60,827 nucleotides of DNA from Verrucomicrobiota bacterium (lineage in GTDB: Bacteria; Verrucomicrobiota; Verrucomicrobiia; Opitutales; Opitutaceae): assembly GCA_014584295.1 (NCBI GenBank), contig JACTNC010000014.1, forward strand, positions 1 through 60,827, written 5' to 3'. The first letter of the stretch is position 1, and every line of letters starts with the position of its first letter. Positions 27,823-35,391 of this stretch are shown piece after piece. The notes beneath the pieces were generated by a model, which did no database searches, was not told the origin of the DNA, and saw only the letters and a program-made list of their open reading frames with translations. The position numbers and the translations under genes were made by a program.

Positions 27823-29847
27823 ATGTTGTTCGCCATGCGAAGCTGGCTGTTTTTCCTCGGCGCGGTGACTGCGTTGGCGCATCCTCCGGCAGCAACCGTT
27901 CGTGAACTGGGCATACCGATCCGCGGAGTCAACTGGGGCCGGTTGCACGCGGGCGCAACACCCGATGGGAGACCATCGATCCTGATTTCCTTTGGTCAAA
28001 ACAACGGGGGGTTGTTTGTCGCAGACGTTGACTTCAAGACTGGGCATTGCACGCAGCATGCGGTGAAGGACAGGATCGCCTCCACGTTTCCCACAGCCTC
28101 ACTTCGAAGTCCACGCACCGGCGTGCTCTACATCGGCTCCGCATGGGACGCCCACCTGCACCGATTCGATCCCGCGCATCCCGAACGCGGATTGGAGGAT
28201 CTCGGGCAGATCGATCCCAGCGAAGGAAATTTTCCGACGGGCATGACGGAGGCGGCCGACGGTTCGATTTTTATCGGACTCTGCAATGGCGCGCGACTCG
28301 TGCGATTTGATCCGACAACCGGAGCCTTCACCCGCTTTGGACGCATGGACCAGACGGACCAGTATCTTTATCCTCTGGCCGGCGATGACGACTCGCTTGC
28401 AGCAATTGTGAAGGTGATTCGCCCGCACATTGTCATCATCAATCCCGCGACGGGCGAGCACCACGAGGCGGGTCCGACAATCACAGATACCACCGACAAG
28501 CGACAATTCCTGAAACTGCTCAAGGGCATCGACGGAAGGCTCTATCTTGAAACGCACGCAGGACAATTTCGTGTGGATGGTATGAAGCTCACAACCATCG
28601 ACGCCATACCTGCTGAGATGCCCGGTATCCCATCGGCCTACGCGCAACGCTATCAGGCTCCGTATGTGATGCCGGGAGGGTGGACCGCCCGATTCCTCGA
28701 CGACAACGAAGTCGGAGCGGGCACCCCACGACGGATCGAACTGACAAACGTGGATGCACGCATCCCCTCGCGTGCGCTCACGCTCGACTGGCAGGGGAGC
28801 GGGACAAATCTGCACGTCATGGCACCAGGGCCCGATGGAAAGATCTACGGGAGCGGTTACATGCCGAACCACCTCTTTGTGGCCGCACCTGATAGCAGCA
28901 GCGTGACGGATCTGGGAAAGCACTCGATGGCGATGGGCGAAGCCTATTCGCTGACGACCTTGGGCGGTAAGATCTATCTCGCTTCATATCCCGAAGCACG
29001 GCTCTCGGTCTATGACCCTGCCCTACCGCTTCATTTCGGTGGTGAAGCCGGGAACAATCCCCGGGATCTCGGTCGCCTCGACAACGTTGGCTACCGTCCC
29101 AATGCCCTCCTTGCAACGCCTGACGGAAAGCTGTGGATGGGATCCGGCCCGGACTATGGATTGATCGGTGGTACACTGGCCTGGTTTGACCCACGTACCG
29201 GAAAGAGCCGTTCGCACCGCGGCATTGTGCCGGAGACCTCGCCTGCGGCCCTGCTCTGGCTGCCGAAACTCGGACAAATTCTCGTGGGACTGAGCATCGA
29301 ATGCGGCACGGGCGCAAAGGCGCAGCGGCTTGAAGGCGCATTCGCCTTGTGGGACCCGGAACGGGACAACCTTGCGTGGGCCGGCAACCTCGGGCTCAAG
29401 AATCTCGCGGATGTTTGTTCGCTCGCGCCGACGTCCGAATGCCTCGTATACGCCCTCATTGGCCGCGGCGACCATATCCTCGCGCAGGGAGCTCCGCCGA
29501 TACGTCCACGCCTGGTCTTGCTTGACCCCGTGCAGCGCCGGGTCATCGCCGACGCATGGTTGCCTGAGGATTATGGTCCGCTGTCGTGGCACGGACTCTT
29601 TGCGCTGCAAGTTGGACCCGGAGGCGCGGTGTATGGCGCAACGGCACACTGCGTGTTCCGCATCAGGCCCGGCACCTGCGATGTGGAGCGCATCTGGCAG
29701 AAGTCCAGGCCGTCAGCCGAACCAGCAAAGGTTTGGCTGACCGCCGCCGATCCGGACGCGATCGACGTGGTAGGCCCAATCATCGGCAAGGATTTCTATT
29801 TCGCGACCGGATGGAGGCTGCGTGCGCTAACACTTCCGGATCCCTAA
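27823..29847 (+). CDS. Secreted propeller-like protein of unknown function
   Basis: A protein of 674 residues if it starts at ATG 27823 (MLFAMRSWLFFLGAVTALAHP, a signal peptide); ATG 27835 is equally possible. I do not recognise a named family. Repeated blade-like strands with 'G.LY', 'DG.IF/DG.LW/DG.IYG' and 'LVRFDPTTG', 'LAWFDPRTG', 'ALWDPERD' suggest a beta-propeller of seven or more blades, as in SMP-30/NHL or lyase-like propellers. Many Trp/Asp/Gly positions would sit on the rim. It follows the oxidoreductase by about 120 bases. It may bind or cleave a glycan (oligogalacturonate-lyase-like propellers exist), but that is only a guess from fold. Confidence 0.6.
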   Translation: MLFAMRSWLFFLGAVTALAHPPAATVRELGIPIRGVNWGRLHAGATPDGRPSILISFGQNNGGLFVADVDFKTGHCTQHAVKDRIASTFPTASLRSPRTGVLYIGSAWDAHLHRFDPAHPERGLEDLGQIDPSEGNFPTGMTEAADGSIFIGLCNGARLVRFDPTTGAFTRFGRMDQTDQYLYPLAGDDDSLAAIVKVIRPHIVIINPATGEHHEAGPTITDTTDKRQFLKLLKGIDGRLYLETHAGQFRVDGMKLTTIDAIPAEMPGIPSAYAQRYQAPYVMPGGWTARFLDDNEVGAGTPRRIELTNVDARIPSRALTLDWQGSGTNLHVMAPGPDGKIYGSGYMPNHLFVAAPDSSSVTDLGKHSMAMGEAYSLTTLGGKIYLASYPEARLSVYDPALPLHFGGEAGNNPRDLGRLDNVGYRPNALLATPDGKLWMGSGPDYGLIGGTLAWFDPRTGKSRSHRGIVPETSPAALLWLPKLGQILVGLSIECGTGAKAQRLEGAFALWDPERDNLAWAGNLGLKNLADVCSLAPTSECLVYALIGRGDHILAQGAPPIRPRLVLLDPVQRRVIADAWLPEDYGPLSWHGLFALQVGPGGAVYGATAHCVFRIRPGTCDVERIWQKSRPSAEPAKVWLTAADPDAIDVVGPIIGKDFYFATGWRLRALTLPDP

Positions 29848-30129
29848 CACCCCTGACGAATCGGGCACAGGCTAAACGAATGCAAACCCAGCTTTATCCT
29901 GCAATCGACGACGCCCATCCAGCAGCGCTCTGCAACTAGCAGGGTCTCGCGTGATTCGGAGCACAATTGAATGCGGCAGGATTGAGTTCATTTGCATCTA
30001 CGGGTCACAATGTATGGCGTGCATCGAGTATCCTGTAGCATGATGGGCAAGTCTCTGTTCGATACTGTTGATTGACCCAATGCCCCAACCGACCAACAAA
30101 GGCTCAGGGCAATCCGTTCCCTCCCAGCC

Positions 30130-31227
30130 ATGCCCAAGCCATTCCCGATGAGAACCAACGTGTGCCGTATCCATAGTCTTGCTGCTGGCGTGATCTTTCT
30201 AGGTTTGTGCCTCGCTGCACTCGGGACGCCTGAGCCAAGGCGGACATCGGCTTGGGTCAAACCGGCGGTGGAAACTGGAAAACTAGATTCCGCGGAGTTG
30301 AGTGAAAGCTCCGGGTTGATAGTGAGCAGGCAGAATCCCGGTGTTCTCTGGGTACACAATGATTCCGGCGACCGCGCGCGAATTTTTGCGATCAATGAAA
30401 AGGGCCAGTTGCTCGCGGAATACACCTTGCCCGGCGCGGTAGCAGTCGATTGGGAGGAGATTTCATTTGGCCCCGGACCAGGAACGGGTGACTACATCTA
30501 TGTCGGCGACATTGGCGACAATGGCTTGAATCGTGATGGGCAGGCTCACTACACGAAAAAGATCAAACGCGATGAAGTGCGTGCGTTCCCGGCATTCTTT
30601 CGTTTTTCCGAACCAAAAGTCCCGGAGGGAATTCCACCTGATTCCGCACAGGCTCCACGCCGGGAGGTTCGGGACTGGGAGCGAATCGAACTGCGTTACC
30701 CCGATGACAAACCCTACAATTGCGAGGCGTTCACGATCGATCGCACAACCGGCGACGCATTTCTTTTCGTGAAAAACCACGTGGCTGGAGATCCGGAGAA
30801 ATTCGGACGGGTCTTTCTGGCTACAGCGAGGCAGATCGAGATCGCTTCGAAAACAAAAACGCCGGTCAGGTTGAAGCTGGCAGCCAAGGTACGCACCAAC
30901 AGGGACAGCACAAGGCCGGCCTTGGCAACTGCCGCAGACCTATCCGCAGATGGAAAGATACTCATGGTTAAGAACATTCAGGAAGTTTTTGTCTGGGTTC
31001 GACACGGCAACGAGAATTGGGCGGAACGCCTGCGCGAGGAGCCGGAGGCACCCTTTCATCTTCCGATCGCCATAGGCGACACGTTTACGCAGCCGGGCAT
31101 TGGCGAAGCAATTGGCCTGACACCCGACTCGCGCAGTTTCTACACACTCAAGGAAGGCAAACACGTTTCCCTCTGGCGCTGGGAGTTCACCGATGCGTTT
31201 TGGGCCAGGATGGCAGAATTCCACTAA
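30130..31227 (+). CDS. Secreted hypothetical protein, propeller-like
   Basis: A 365-residue protein, or 359 from an ATG at 30148. The N-terminus has basic residues then 'LAAGVIFLGLCLAALGT', a signal peptide. The body 'LSESSGLIVSRQNPGVLWVHNDSGDRARIFAINEKGQLLAEYTL' and 'DWEEISFGPGPGTGDYIYVGDIGDN' suggest a beta-propeller with Asp/Asn-rich loops that could bind calcium. 'YNCEAFTIDRTTGDAFLFVKN' is a further blade. I know of similar uncharacterised secreted proteins in many environmental bacteria but no function. The gene stands alone, with about 280 bases upstream in which I see no clear promoter, and a candidate terminator downstream. Confidence 0.6.
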   Translation: MPKPFPMRTNVCRIHSLAAGVIFLGLCLAALGTPEPRRTSAWVKPAVETGKLDSAELSESSGLIVSRQNPGVLWVHNDSGDRARIFAINEKGQLLAEYTLPGAVAVDWEEISFGPGPGTGDYIYVGDIGDNGLNRDGQAHYTKKIKRDEVRAFPAFFRFSEPKVPEGIPPDSAQAPRREVRDWERIELRYPDDKPYNCEAFTIDRTTGDAFLFVKNHVAGDPEKFGRVFLATARQIEIASKTKTPVRLKLAAKVRTNRDSTRPALATAADLSADGKILMVKNIQEVFVWVRHGNENWAERLREEPEAPFHLPIAIGDTFTQPGIGEAIGLTPDSRSFYTLKEGKHVSLWRWEFTDAFWARMAEFH

Positions 31228-31299
31228 TGGCAGCAGTTCACGGAATCAAACTGCCGGTCGAAACCGCATCTGAGATGAAAGGCGGGCAACAAGTGCCAG

Positions 31300-31343
31300 C
31301 CGCCGGGAAGCGGTGGAGAGCGGCGGTTTAACGCTCTAGCGTT
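31300..31343 (+). terminator. Candidate terminator hairpins after the propeller-like gene
   Basis: CCGCCG (31300-31305) pairs with CGGCGG (31321-31326) and is followed by TTT. Immediately after, AACGC-TCTA-GCGTT (31330-31343) is followed by TTT. Either could end transcription of the gene stopping at 31227; both stems are short. Confidence 0.35.
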
Positions 31344-31394
31344 TTCGGGCTTACGGGTGCTTTCCGACTCTCCGTCTTCCTCGCCCGCCCTCCC

Positions 31395-31733
31395 TCATGG
31401 CCCTTTGCTCAGCACGATCTCGTCGCCCCGGGATTCGGCCTTGATGCTGAATTCCCTCTCCAGCAACCGGAGGAGGGAATCCGCGTTGTCGGCACGCAGC
31501 ACGCCGCTCAGCTCCAACCCCTCCAGCGAGGGATCCGCGATGACCAGCTTCACCCGGGCATAGTCGTTGAACATCGGCAGGGCCTGCACCAGGGGCGTGG
31601 CGGAGAACTCCAGTCGCGGCACTCGCCATGAGAGGCGTTCATCCCTTTCCGCCTGCGTATAGCCGGCCACTTCTGGCACACCTGCGACCTCCTGCTCCAA
31701 GGCAACCACACAACGGTAACCCGACTTCGCCAA
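31395..31733 (-). pseudogene. FecR-type anti-sigma factor, C-terminal fragment only
   Basis: About 100 residues matching the C-terminal end of FecR proteins (DUF4974/STN-like): 'AERDERLSWRVPRLEFSATPLVQALPMFNDYARVKLVIADPSLEGLELSGVLRADNADSLLRLLEREF', ending in 'GDEIVLSKGP'. The cytoplasmic anti-sigma region, the transmembrane segment and the main FecR domain are missing. The frame opens only at a TTG lying inside a dispersed repeat (31716-31738), so its first few codons belong to the repeat rather than to fecR. No ECF sigma factor gene is beside it. It is therefore a remnant left by deletion or repeat-mediated rearrangement rather than a working gene. Confidence 0.75.
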
Positions 31734-31738
31734 CTGGA
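31716..31738 (-). repeat. Dispersed repeat, copy 1 (inverted partner at 32051)
   Basis: Minus-strand sequence beginning TCCAGTTGGCGAAGTCGG matches 32051-32073 on the plus strand at 22 of 23 positions. A partial third copy (AAGTCGGGCCTACA) is at 31784-31797. It forms the 5' edge of the fecR fragment. Confidence 0.8.
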
Positions 31739-32069
31739 GGGGAAAATATGTGCGGTCATTGATTCATCGCTGAAGCATCCGAAAAGTCGGGCCTACAGGG
31801 CTGATTTTGCCGGCGCGGGCGCTCGGATTCTTGGAGGTGGCTGTGCGGCGACTCTCCACGATCGACCAGGTGCGATGCTCTTTCCCGTCCTTGCGGCGAA
31901 CCCGGCACTTCAAGTGCATGCCCAAACTCTACCAAACCCGACCCAACCTGAATAGATTCCAGGTTGGGTCTACACGCACTCTTGAAAACCCTATTCCTCC
32001 CAATCAGGCACTTGCGCGATCCTCAGCCCTCAAGTTTTTCAAATCGTCATTCCAGTTGGCGAAGTCGGG
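31734..32069. other. Non-coding stretch rich in repeats and hairpins
   Basis: 336 bases with no credible gene. It contains the partial repeat at 31784-31797, the short palindrome GCACTTCAAGTGC near 31905-31917, the strong hairpin at 31940-31970 and most of the second repeat copy at 32051-32073. It looks like a build-up of mobile intergenic elements. Confidence 0.6.
31940..31970. repeat. Strong perfect hairpin
   Basis: GACCCAACCTG (31940-31950) and CAGGTTGGGTC (31960-31970) are perfect inverted arms of 11 bases around AATAGATTC. With a one-base bulge the pairing extends by four more (GAAT/ATTC-type) pairs. No T-tract follows and no adjacent gene ends here, so a REP-like or mobile hairpin element is more likely than a terminator. 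Confidence 0.75.
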
Positions 32070-32073
32070 CTAC
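32051..32073 (+). repeat. Dispersed repeat, copy 2 (inverted relative to 31716)
   Basis: TCCAGTTGGCGAAGTCGG followed by GCTAC; the partner at 31716-31738 differs at one base. It abuts the end of the PIN toxin gene at 32070, where the toxin's stop codon lies inside the repeat. Confidence 0.8.
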
Positions 32074-32486
32074 AATGCAAGCGATCCACCCGCCTGCCTG
32101 ATCGCGCGTCGGAGCCGCTCGTCGAGCGAGGCCAGCGGTAGGCCCTTTCGCAGTGCCAATTCCAGATACGCGGCTTCGTAGACTGACAGCCCGAAGTGTT
32201 CGGCGAGGGAGAGTATCTTGGCCCAGGCGACAGTCATCGTCTCCCCGTCTACCTCGATGTCGTAAACGCCTAGGGTGGACAGAAATTTCTCAATCCCGGC
32301 CTGATCGATCCGGCCCTTCCGCTTGGCTCCCAATAGCACGTTGCCCAGTTCGAGGTGCCAGAGGGCGGGCACCCACGCCTTGCCGCCTGCCGCCAGGACA
32401 TCGAGCAAGGCATCCGCTTCAGGCGTAGCCTCGGATGCGAACACCCACGGGAGGGTGGCGGAGCAATCCAGGACAAATTCCTTCAC
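32070..32486 (-). CDS. PIN-domain ribonuclease toxin (VapC-like)
   Basis: A 138-residue PIN protein whose ATG overlaps the antitoxin stop by 4 bases. Acidic positions are Asp7 (FVLDCSAT), Glu46 (LWHLELGNV) and Asp122 (ASLDERL). The third usual Asp ('YDAAYLELA' in most homologues) is Glu104 here (SVYEAAYLELA), a conservative change that should still bind metal but is worth noting. The 'WHLELGNVLLGAKRKGRI' stretch is typical of this VapC subgroup. The 3' end runs into a dispersed repeat (32051-32073), so the last codons may have been set by repeat insertion. The likely role is growth arrest by RNA cleavage when the antitoxin is lost. Confidence 0.87.
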   Translation of the reverse strand: MKEFVLDCSATLPWVFASEATPEADALLDVLAAGGKAWVPALWHLELGNVLLGAKRKGRIDQAGIEKFLSTLGVYDIEVDGETMTVAWAKILSLAEHFGLSVYEAAYLELALRKGLPLASLDERLRRAIRQAGGSLAL

Positions 32487-32734
32487 TTGCGCCCGGTGTC
32501 GATCAGTTCACGGACGGAAAGCCCCTTGAGGCTGTAACGCTCCCTCATTACCCTCAGTTCAGCCGTGGACTTCTTGCGCTCTTTCCGACCGGGCGCTGCG
32601 GCAGGAACGAGCCGCGCGACGGGCCGGTCGTGCTTCGTAATGGTGATCTCTGCTCCGCGGCTGACGCGGTCCAGAAGATCCGAGAATCTGTTCTTGGCTT
32701 CAAAGGCACCAACCGTGCGGGCGCTGGCTTTCAT
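32483..32734 (-). CDS. Phd/YefM-type antitoxin
   Basis: An 83-residue antitoxin immediately upstream of, and overlapping by 4 bases, the PIN toxin. 'VGAFEAKNRFSDLLDRVSRGAEITITKHDRPVARLVPA' is the textbook Phd/YefM DNA-binding and dimerisation domain ('EAKNRFSELLDRV..GE.I.IT..GRPVARLVP'). The C-terminal tail (TAELRVMRERYSLKGLSVRELIDTGRK) would be the toxin-binding segment. The module is on the minus strand and probably autoregulated from the repeats just upstream. Confidence 0.9.
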   Translation of the reverse strand: MKASARTVGAFEAKNRFSDLLDRVSRGAEITITKHDRPVARLVPAAAPGRKERKKSTAELRVMRERYSLKGLSVRELIDTGRK

Positions 32735-32736
32735 AA

Positions 32737-32757
32737 AAACAGGCTAGATAAACAGGC
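32737..32757 (-). promoter_or_regulatory. Candidate Phd operator repeats
   Basis: Two direct copies of AAACAGGC (32737-32744, 32750-32757), the second overlapping the palindrome CAGGCCTG, sit immediately upstream of the antitoxin start. On the minus strand a TTGACG lies about 35 bases from the start. The position suits autorepression by the Phd protein. Confidence 0.35.
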
Positions 32758-32942
32758 CTGAACGTCAAGCTCCCCCGTCGTTCACCGTTCGATGGGCAAG
32801 TTTTTATCTGCCAGAAATAGTCAGGATCCCGTCAGTTCATAGACGGCGGGCCGGTAATGCGGCAGCGATCGGGCGTCCTTCGGCACGTGCTGCCTCCAGC
32901 CAAGCCGCTTTGGCCTTGGCCAGGCACTGAGATTGAGCGAAA

Positions 32943-33050
32943 ACCAACGCAGACCGGAGAAAAGGATCCGCAGATTTCAGGATTCACGCAGATTCCTGAT
33001 CGGCGGATCGATGCCGAAATCGGCGTCCATCTGCGAAATCGGCGCATGAA
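32943..33050 (+). repeat. ~110-bp direct repeat, copy A
   Basis: Imperfect copy of 33903-34013. Shared blocks in order are AAAAGGATCCGCAGATT, CGCAGATT, GGATCGATGCCGAAATC and the CGAAATC near the end. It lies in the 398-base gap 32735-33132 between two toxin-antitoxin modules, which holds no gene that I can support. Confidence 0.8.
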
Positions 33051-33132
33051 CCGCATGGAGACTCGGAACGATCCCCGCAAAGGCAGATCAAGGTGTTGCC
33101 GGTTACAATTGGAATTCCTTCTAACCCTGAGT

Positions 33133-33588
33133 TCAGGTGAAGGGGTTGACGGGCGTGATGCCGGCGATGCCCATGAAATCCTTCGTGTTCTCAGTGAGAA
33201 TGACGGGGATATTCTCGCCGCGCATGATGGCTGCCAGTTGACAGTCGAAATAGGATTGTCGCGTCGCAGCACACTCCACACACAACTCCAAGGCAGACTG
33301 AACCGTCTCCACCGTCAGCGGCAGAACCGTGATTCCTCGAAGACCGGATAGAGCCCTGATCTTTTCCCGCGCCAATGCCGGGCTGTCGGGCGGCTGATTC
33401 TTCGGCCCGGTCAGTTTGGGATACATTTCTGCCAGATTTTGCACGGAAATGAACAACTCCACGCCGGTGCGATGCCGGAGCGCGAGCACCTCCGTGGCGC
33501 GTTCATGGCGGGGATCGGCGGACAGCGTGGCGTAAATCAGCACGTTGGTGTCGACCAATACCCGGCCAGTGAGATCACTCACGTGCAT
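33133..33588 (-). CDS. PIN-domain ribonuclease toxin
   Basis: A 151-residue PIN protein overlapping its antitoxin by 14 bases. The metal ligands are Asp13 (VLVDTNVLIY), Glu54 (QNLAEMY), Asp115 (QSYFDCQLAA), and Asp137 with Glu133 (LTENTKDF). The 'VDTNVLIYA', 'S.QNLAE.Y' and 'LTEN..DF' set marks the PIN subgroup paired with ribbon-helix-helix antitoxins. The module lies between two ~110 bp imperfect direct repeats. The likely activity is site-specific RNA cleavage. Confidence 0.9.
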   Translation of the reverse strand: MHVSDLTGRVLVDTNVLIYATLSADPRHERATEVLALRHRTGVELFISVQNLAEMYPKLTGPKNQPPDSPALAREKIRALSGLRGITVLPLTVETVQSALELCVECAATRQSYFDCQLAAIMRGENIPVILTENTKDFMGIAGITPVNPFT

Positions 33589-33787
33589 AGGTCTCTTCCC
33601 TGCTGAAGCTCCCTACAAACCGCCCGGCTGAGGTTACAATATCCCCATCCACGATACCACGCTTTTGAAGAAACTCCTCCAGAGCCATCTCGATGATCTG
33701 ACTGCGAGACCGGCGCTCTTCCCGCCCATAGCGATTGATCTTCTTAACAATATTCAAATCAATTGTGGCACTGATATGAGATTTCAT
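33575..33787 (-). CDS. Ribbon-helix-helix (CopG-type) antitoxin
   Basis: A 70-residue protein upstream of the PIN toxin. 'KSHISATIDLNIVKKINRYGREERRSRSQIIEMALEEFLQKRG' is a ribbon-helix-helix DNA-binding domain: a beta strand with alternating contacts (HISATID), helix A (IVKKINRYGREE) and helix B starting at the 'SRSQIIEMALEEFL' turn. The remainder would bind the toxin. The 14-base overlap with the toxin start favours translational coupling. AT-rich sequence directly upstream, including CATATG and ACATAC near 33790-33803, could be the operator. Confidence 0.88.
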   Translation of the reverse strand: MKSHISATIDLNIVKKINRYGREERRSRSQIIEMALEEFLQKRGIVDGDIVTSAGRFVGSFSREETYARE

Positions 33788-33865
33788 AGCATATGTATGT
33801 TACACTGCGAGCATCCCGTCAATCCGGAAGAATGCGTTTTGTGCCTTGCACACATCTGAAAACCG

Positions 33866-33890
33866 GGAGGGGCACGCATCGTCGCGACCG
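33866..33890 (+). repeat. GC-rich dispersed repeat (also at 48868)
   Basis: GGAGGGGCACGC followed by TCGTCGCGACCG matches the first arm of the inverted repeat at 48868-48957 except at two positions. It directly precedes copy B of the 110-bp repeat. The 420-base gap 33788-34207 that contains both holds no credible gene. Confidence 0.7.
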
Positions 33891-33902
33891 ATTCGATCGA
33901 AT

Positions 33903-34013
33903 ACCACCACAGACGGGAAAAAAGGATCCGCAGATTACCCAAATTCGCGCAGATTTTTTGCTTGGTGGATCGATGCCGAAATCTGCGCCCATCGGCGAAA
34001 TCCGCGGATAAAC
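33903..34013 (+). repeat. ~110-bp direct repeat, copy B
   Basis: Same orientation as copy A (32943-33050), with long identical blocks AAAAGGATCCGCAGATT and GGATCGATGCCGAAATC. The two copies bracket the RHH antitoxin / PIN toxin pair. Confidence 0.8.
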
Positions 34014-34207
34014 TTCTTCGAAAATCGGCCGTTCCCGAATCGGAGATGCGCCGCGGTCAGCGTCGCCCACTGACAATAAGGCGGCAAAATCGGGTCAACT
34101 GCGGCACACCAGAGCCGGCGACGGCCAGGATGACAGGCCTGTCTCCGGTGCGGTGATCGGACGGCTGCACCGCAATCGACGCGATCGATAAGGGGAGCAC
34201 ATCACCC

Positions 34208-35089
34208 CTAATTTTGCGACACGTATGGGTGCTCAATCCGGTACGCACGCGGCGTGCAGCCACAGATGCGACGGAACGCCTCGTTGAATCGACTGAGCGA
34301 ATTGAAACCGGAACTCAGCGCGATCTCCACGATCTTCTCATCCGTCGTCGCCAGGAGGCGCTGGGCGTGAGAGACCCGATGTCGGGTGAGGTAATCGATC
34401 AGGGTTGTCCCAAAGGCCTTCTTGAAAATCCCCATTGCATAGTTCGGATGCAGCCCCACGCACTTGCCGATTTCCGCGACCGTCAGTTGCTCCGTGTAAC
34501 GCTGGGCGATCATGCAGGCCATCTGTTCGACCTTGTTCAGTTCACCGCAATGCAGCGGACTGTTTCGGTTGCGCGACTTTGCACCGCGCCCCGTGTTCGT
34601 CGCGGCCGTCTCGGGCAGCGATTTCAGCAGGCGCCTGAGGCGTGCCTCCATCTCAAGCATCACCAGACGCCGGTCATCCTCATCCGCATCGGCGAGATCT
34701 CCCTCCCACTGGGCAAAGAGGTCGGAATCCTGACGCACACGCCGCGCGACATTTTCTGAAATGATTTCACCTCGAAGGAGCGGCTGAACAAAGCGCTCCG
34801 GAAACCGGCACTGGAGAAACCACGCAAGCGGGATCGTCGCCGCGAAATAACGTGTCTCTGGATCAAACTCCGTGATCTGGTGCGGAATGCTCGCCCAAAA
34901 CACTGCCAATTCATTCGCGCTGATCCTCACAACGCGTCCACCCAGAAGGTAAGTCACGTGCCCCGCCGTCAGGAAATTCAGTTCTATCTCATTGTGATGA
35001 TCCGGGCGCCGCATCGGTGACGGCGTCCAGCGAACACACGTCAAGCCGTATGGAGTGAAGTCAGGTCGGTTGGGGTCAAACGTAACCAT
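34208..35089 (-). CDS. AraC-family transcriptional regulator
   Basis: A 293-residue regulator. The N-terminal half is a cupin-type sensor: 'DHHNEIELNFLTAGHVTYLLGGRVVRISANELAVFWASIPHQI' around residues 30-75. The C-terminal third is the AraC/XylS double helix-turn-helix: 'YTEQLTVAEIGKCVGLHPNYAMGIFKKAFGTTLIDYLTRHRVSHAQRLLATTDEKIVEIALSSGFNSLSRFNEAFRRICGCTPRAYR', including the family signature. It is divergent from the GH78 rhamnosidase across about 300 bases, the standard layout for a pathway activator responding to a sugar or oligosaccharide, plausibly rhamnose or a rhamnogalacturonan fragment. Confidence 0.92.
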   Translation of the reverse strand: MVTFDPNRPDFTPYGLTCVRWTPSPMRRPDHHNEIELNFLTAGHVTYLLGGRVVRISANELAVFWASIPHQITEFDPETRYFAATIPLAWFLQCRFPERFVQPLLRGEIISENVARRVRQDSDLFAQWEGDLADADEDDRRLVMLEMEARLRRLLKSLPETAATNTGRGAKSRNRNSPLHCGELNKVEQMACMIAQRYTEQLTVAEIGKCVGLHPNYAMGIFKKAFGTTLIDYLTRHRVSHAQRLLATTDEKIVEIALSSGFNSLSRFNEAFRRICGCTPRAYRIEHPYVSQN

Positions 35090-35391
35090 GACAGGCTTAG
35101 GATTCCGCTAATATTGCAACGAAATGCTGGAGATTCAACTGGATTATTCAGGTAAGTTTGCGCCCGCAGCCCTCCGGACGAATCCATTACCCATCCCGTT
35201 TTCATCACCTTCCCATTCTCACAAGCCTCCACAGTGGCACATGCCCATGAGCGCGAACCGTCCGCCGGTAACACTCTCGACGCCCCGGCACCCGCAGTCT
35301 TTTCTCGCTGCCTCACCCCGGCGAATTTGCCTTCTACCCCATTACCCAGACACGAATAATTCCTCTTCCTGGAGAGACCCGATCTTACGAC
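35090..35391. promoter_or_regulatory. Divergent AraC/GH78 control region with a repeated 12-base motif
   Basis: 302 bases between the two divergent starts. CTTAGGATTCCG at 35096-35107, seven bases from the araC-type start, recurs at 38189-38200 before the TonB receptor gene and at 44146-44157. It is a candidate regulator site. I saw no clear -35/-10 pairs and no open frame with protein-like features. Confidence 0.45.

Noticed and set aside
31753..32181. Possible small gene in the repeat-rich gap
   Set aside because: The frame runs through repeats and the 3' end of the PIN toxin; product lacks domain patterns.
32943..34013. CRISPR array
   Set aside because: Only two imperfect copies about 960 bases apart, with genes rather than spacers between them.
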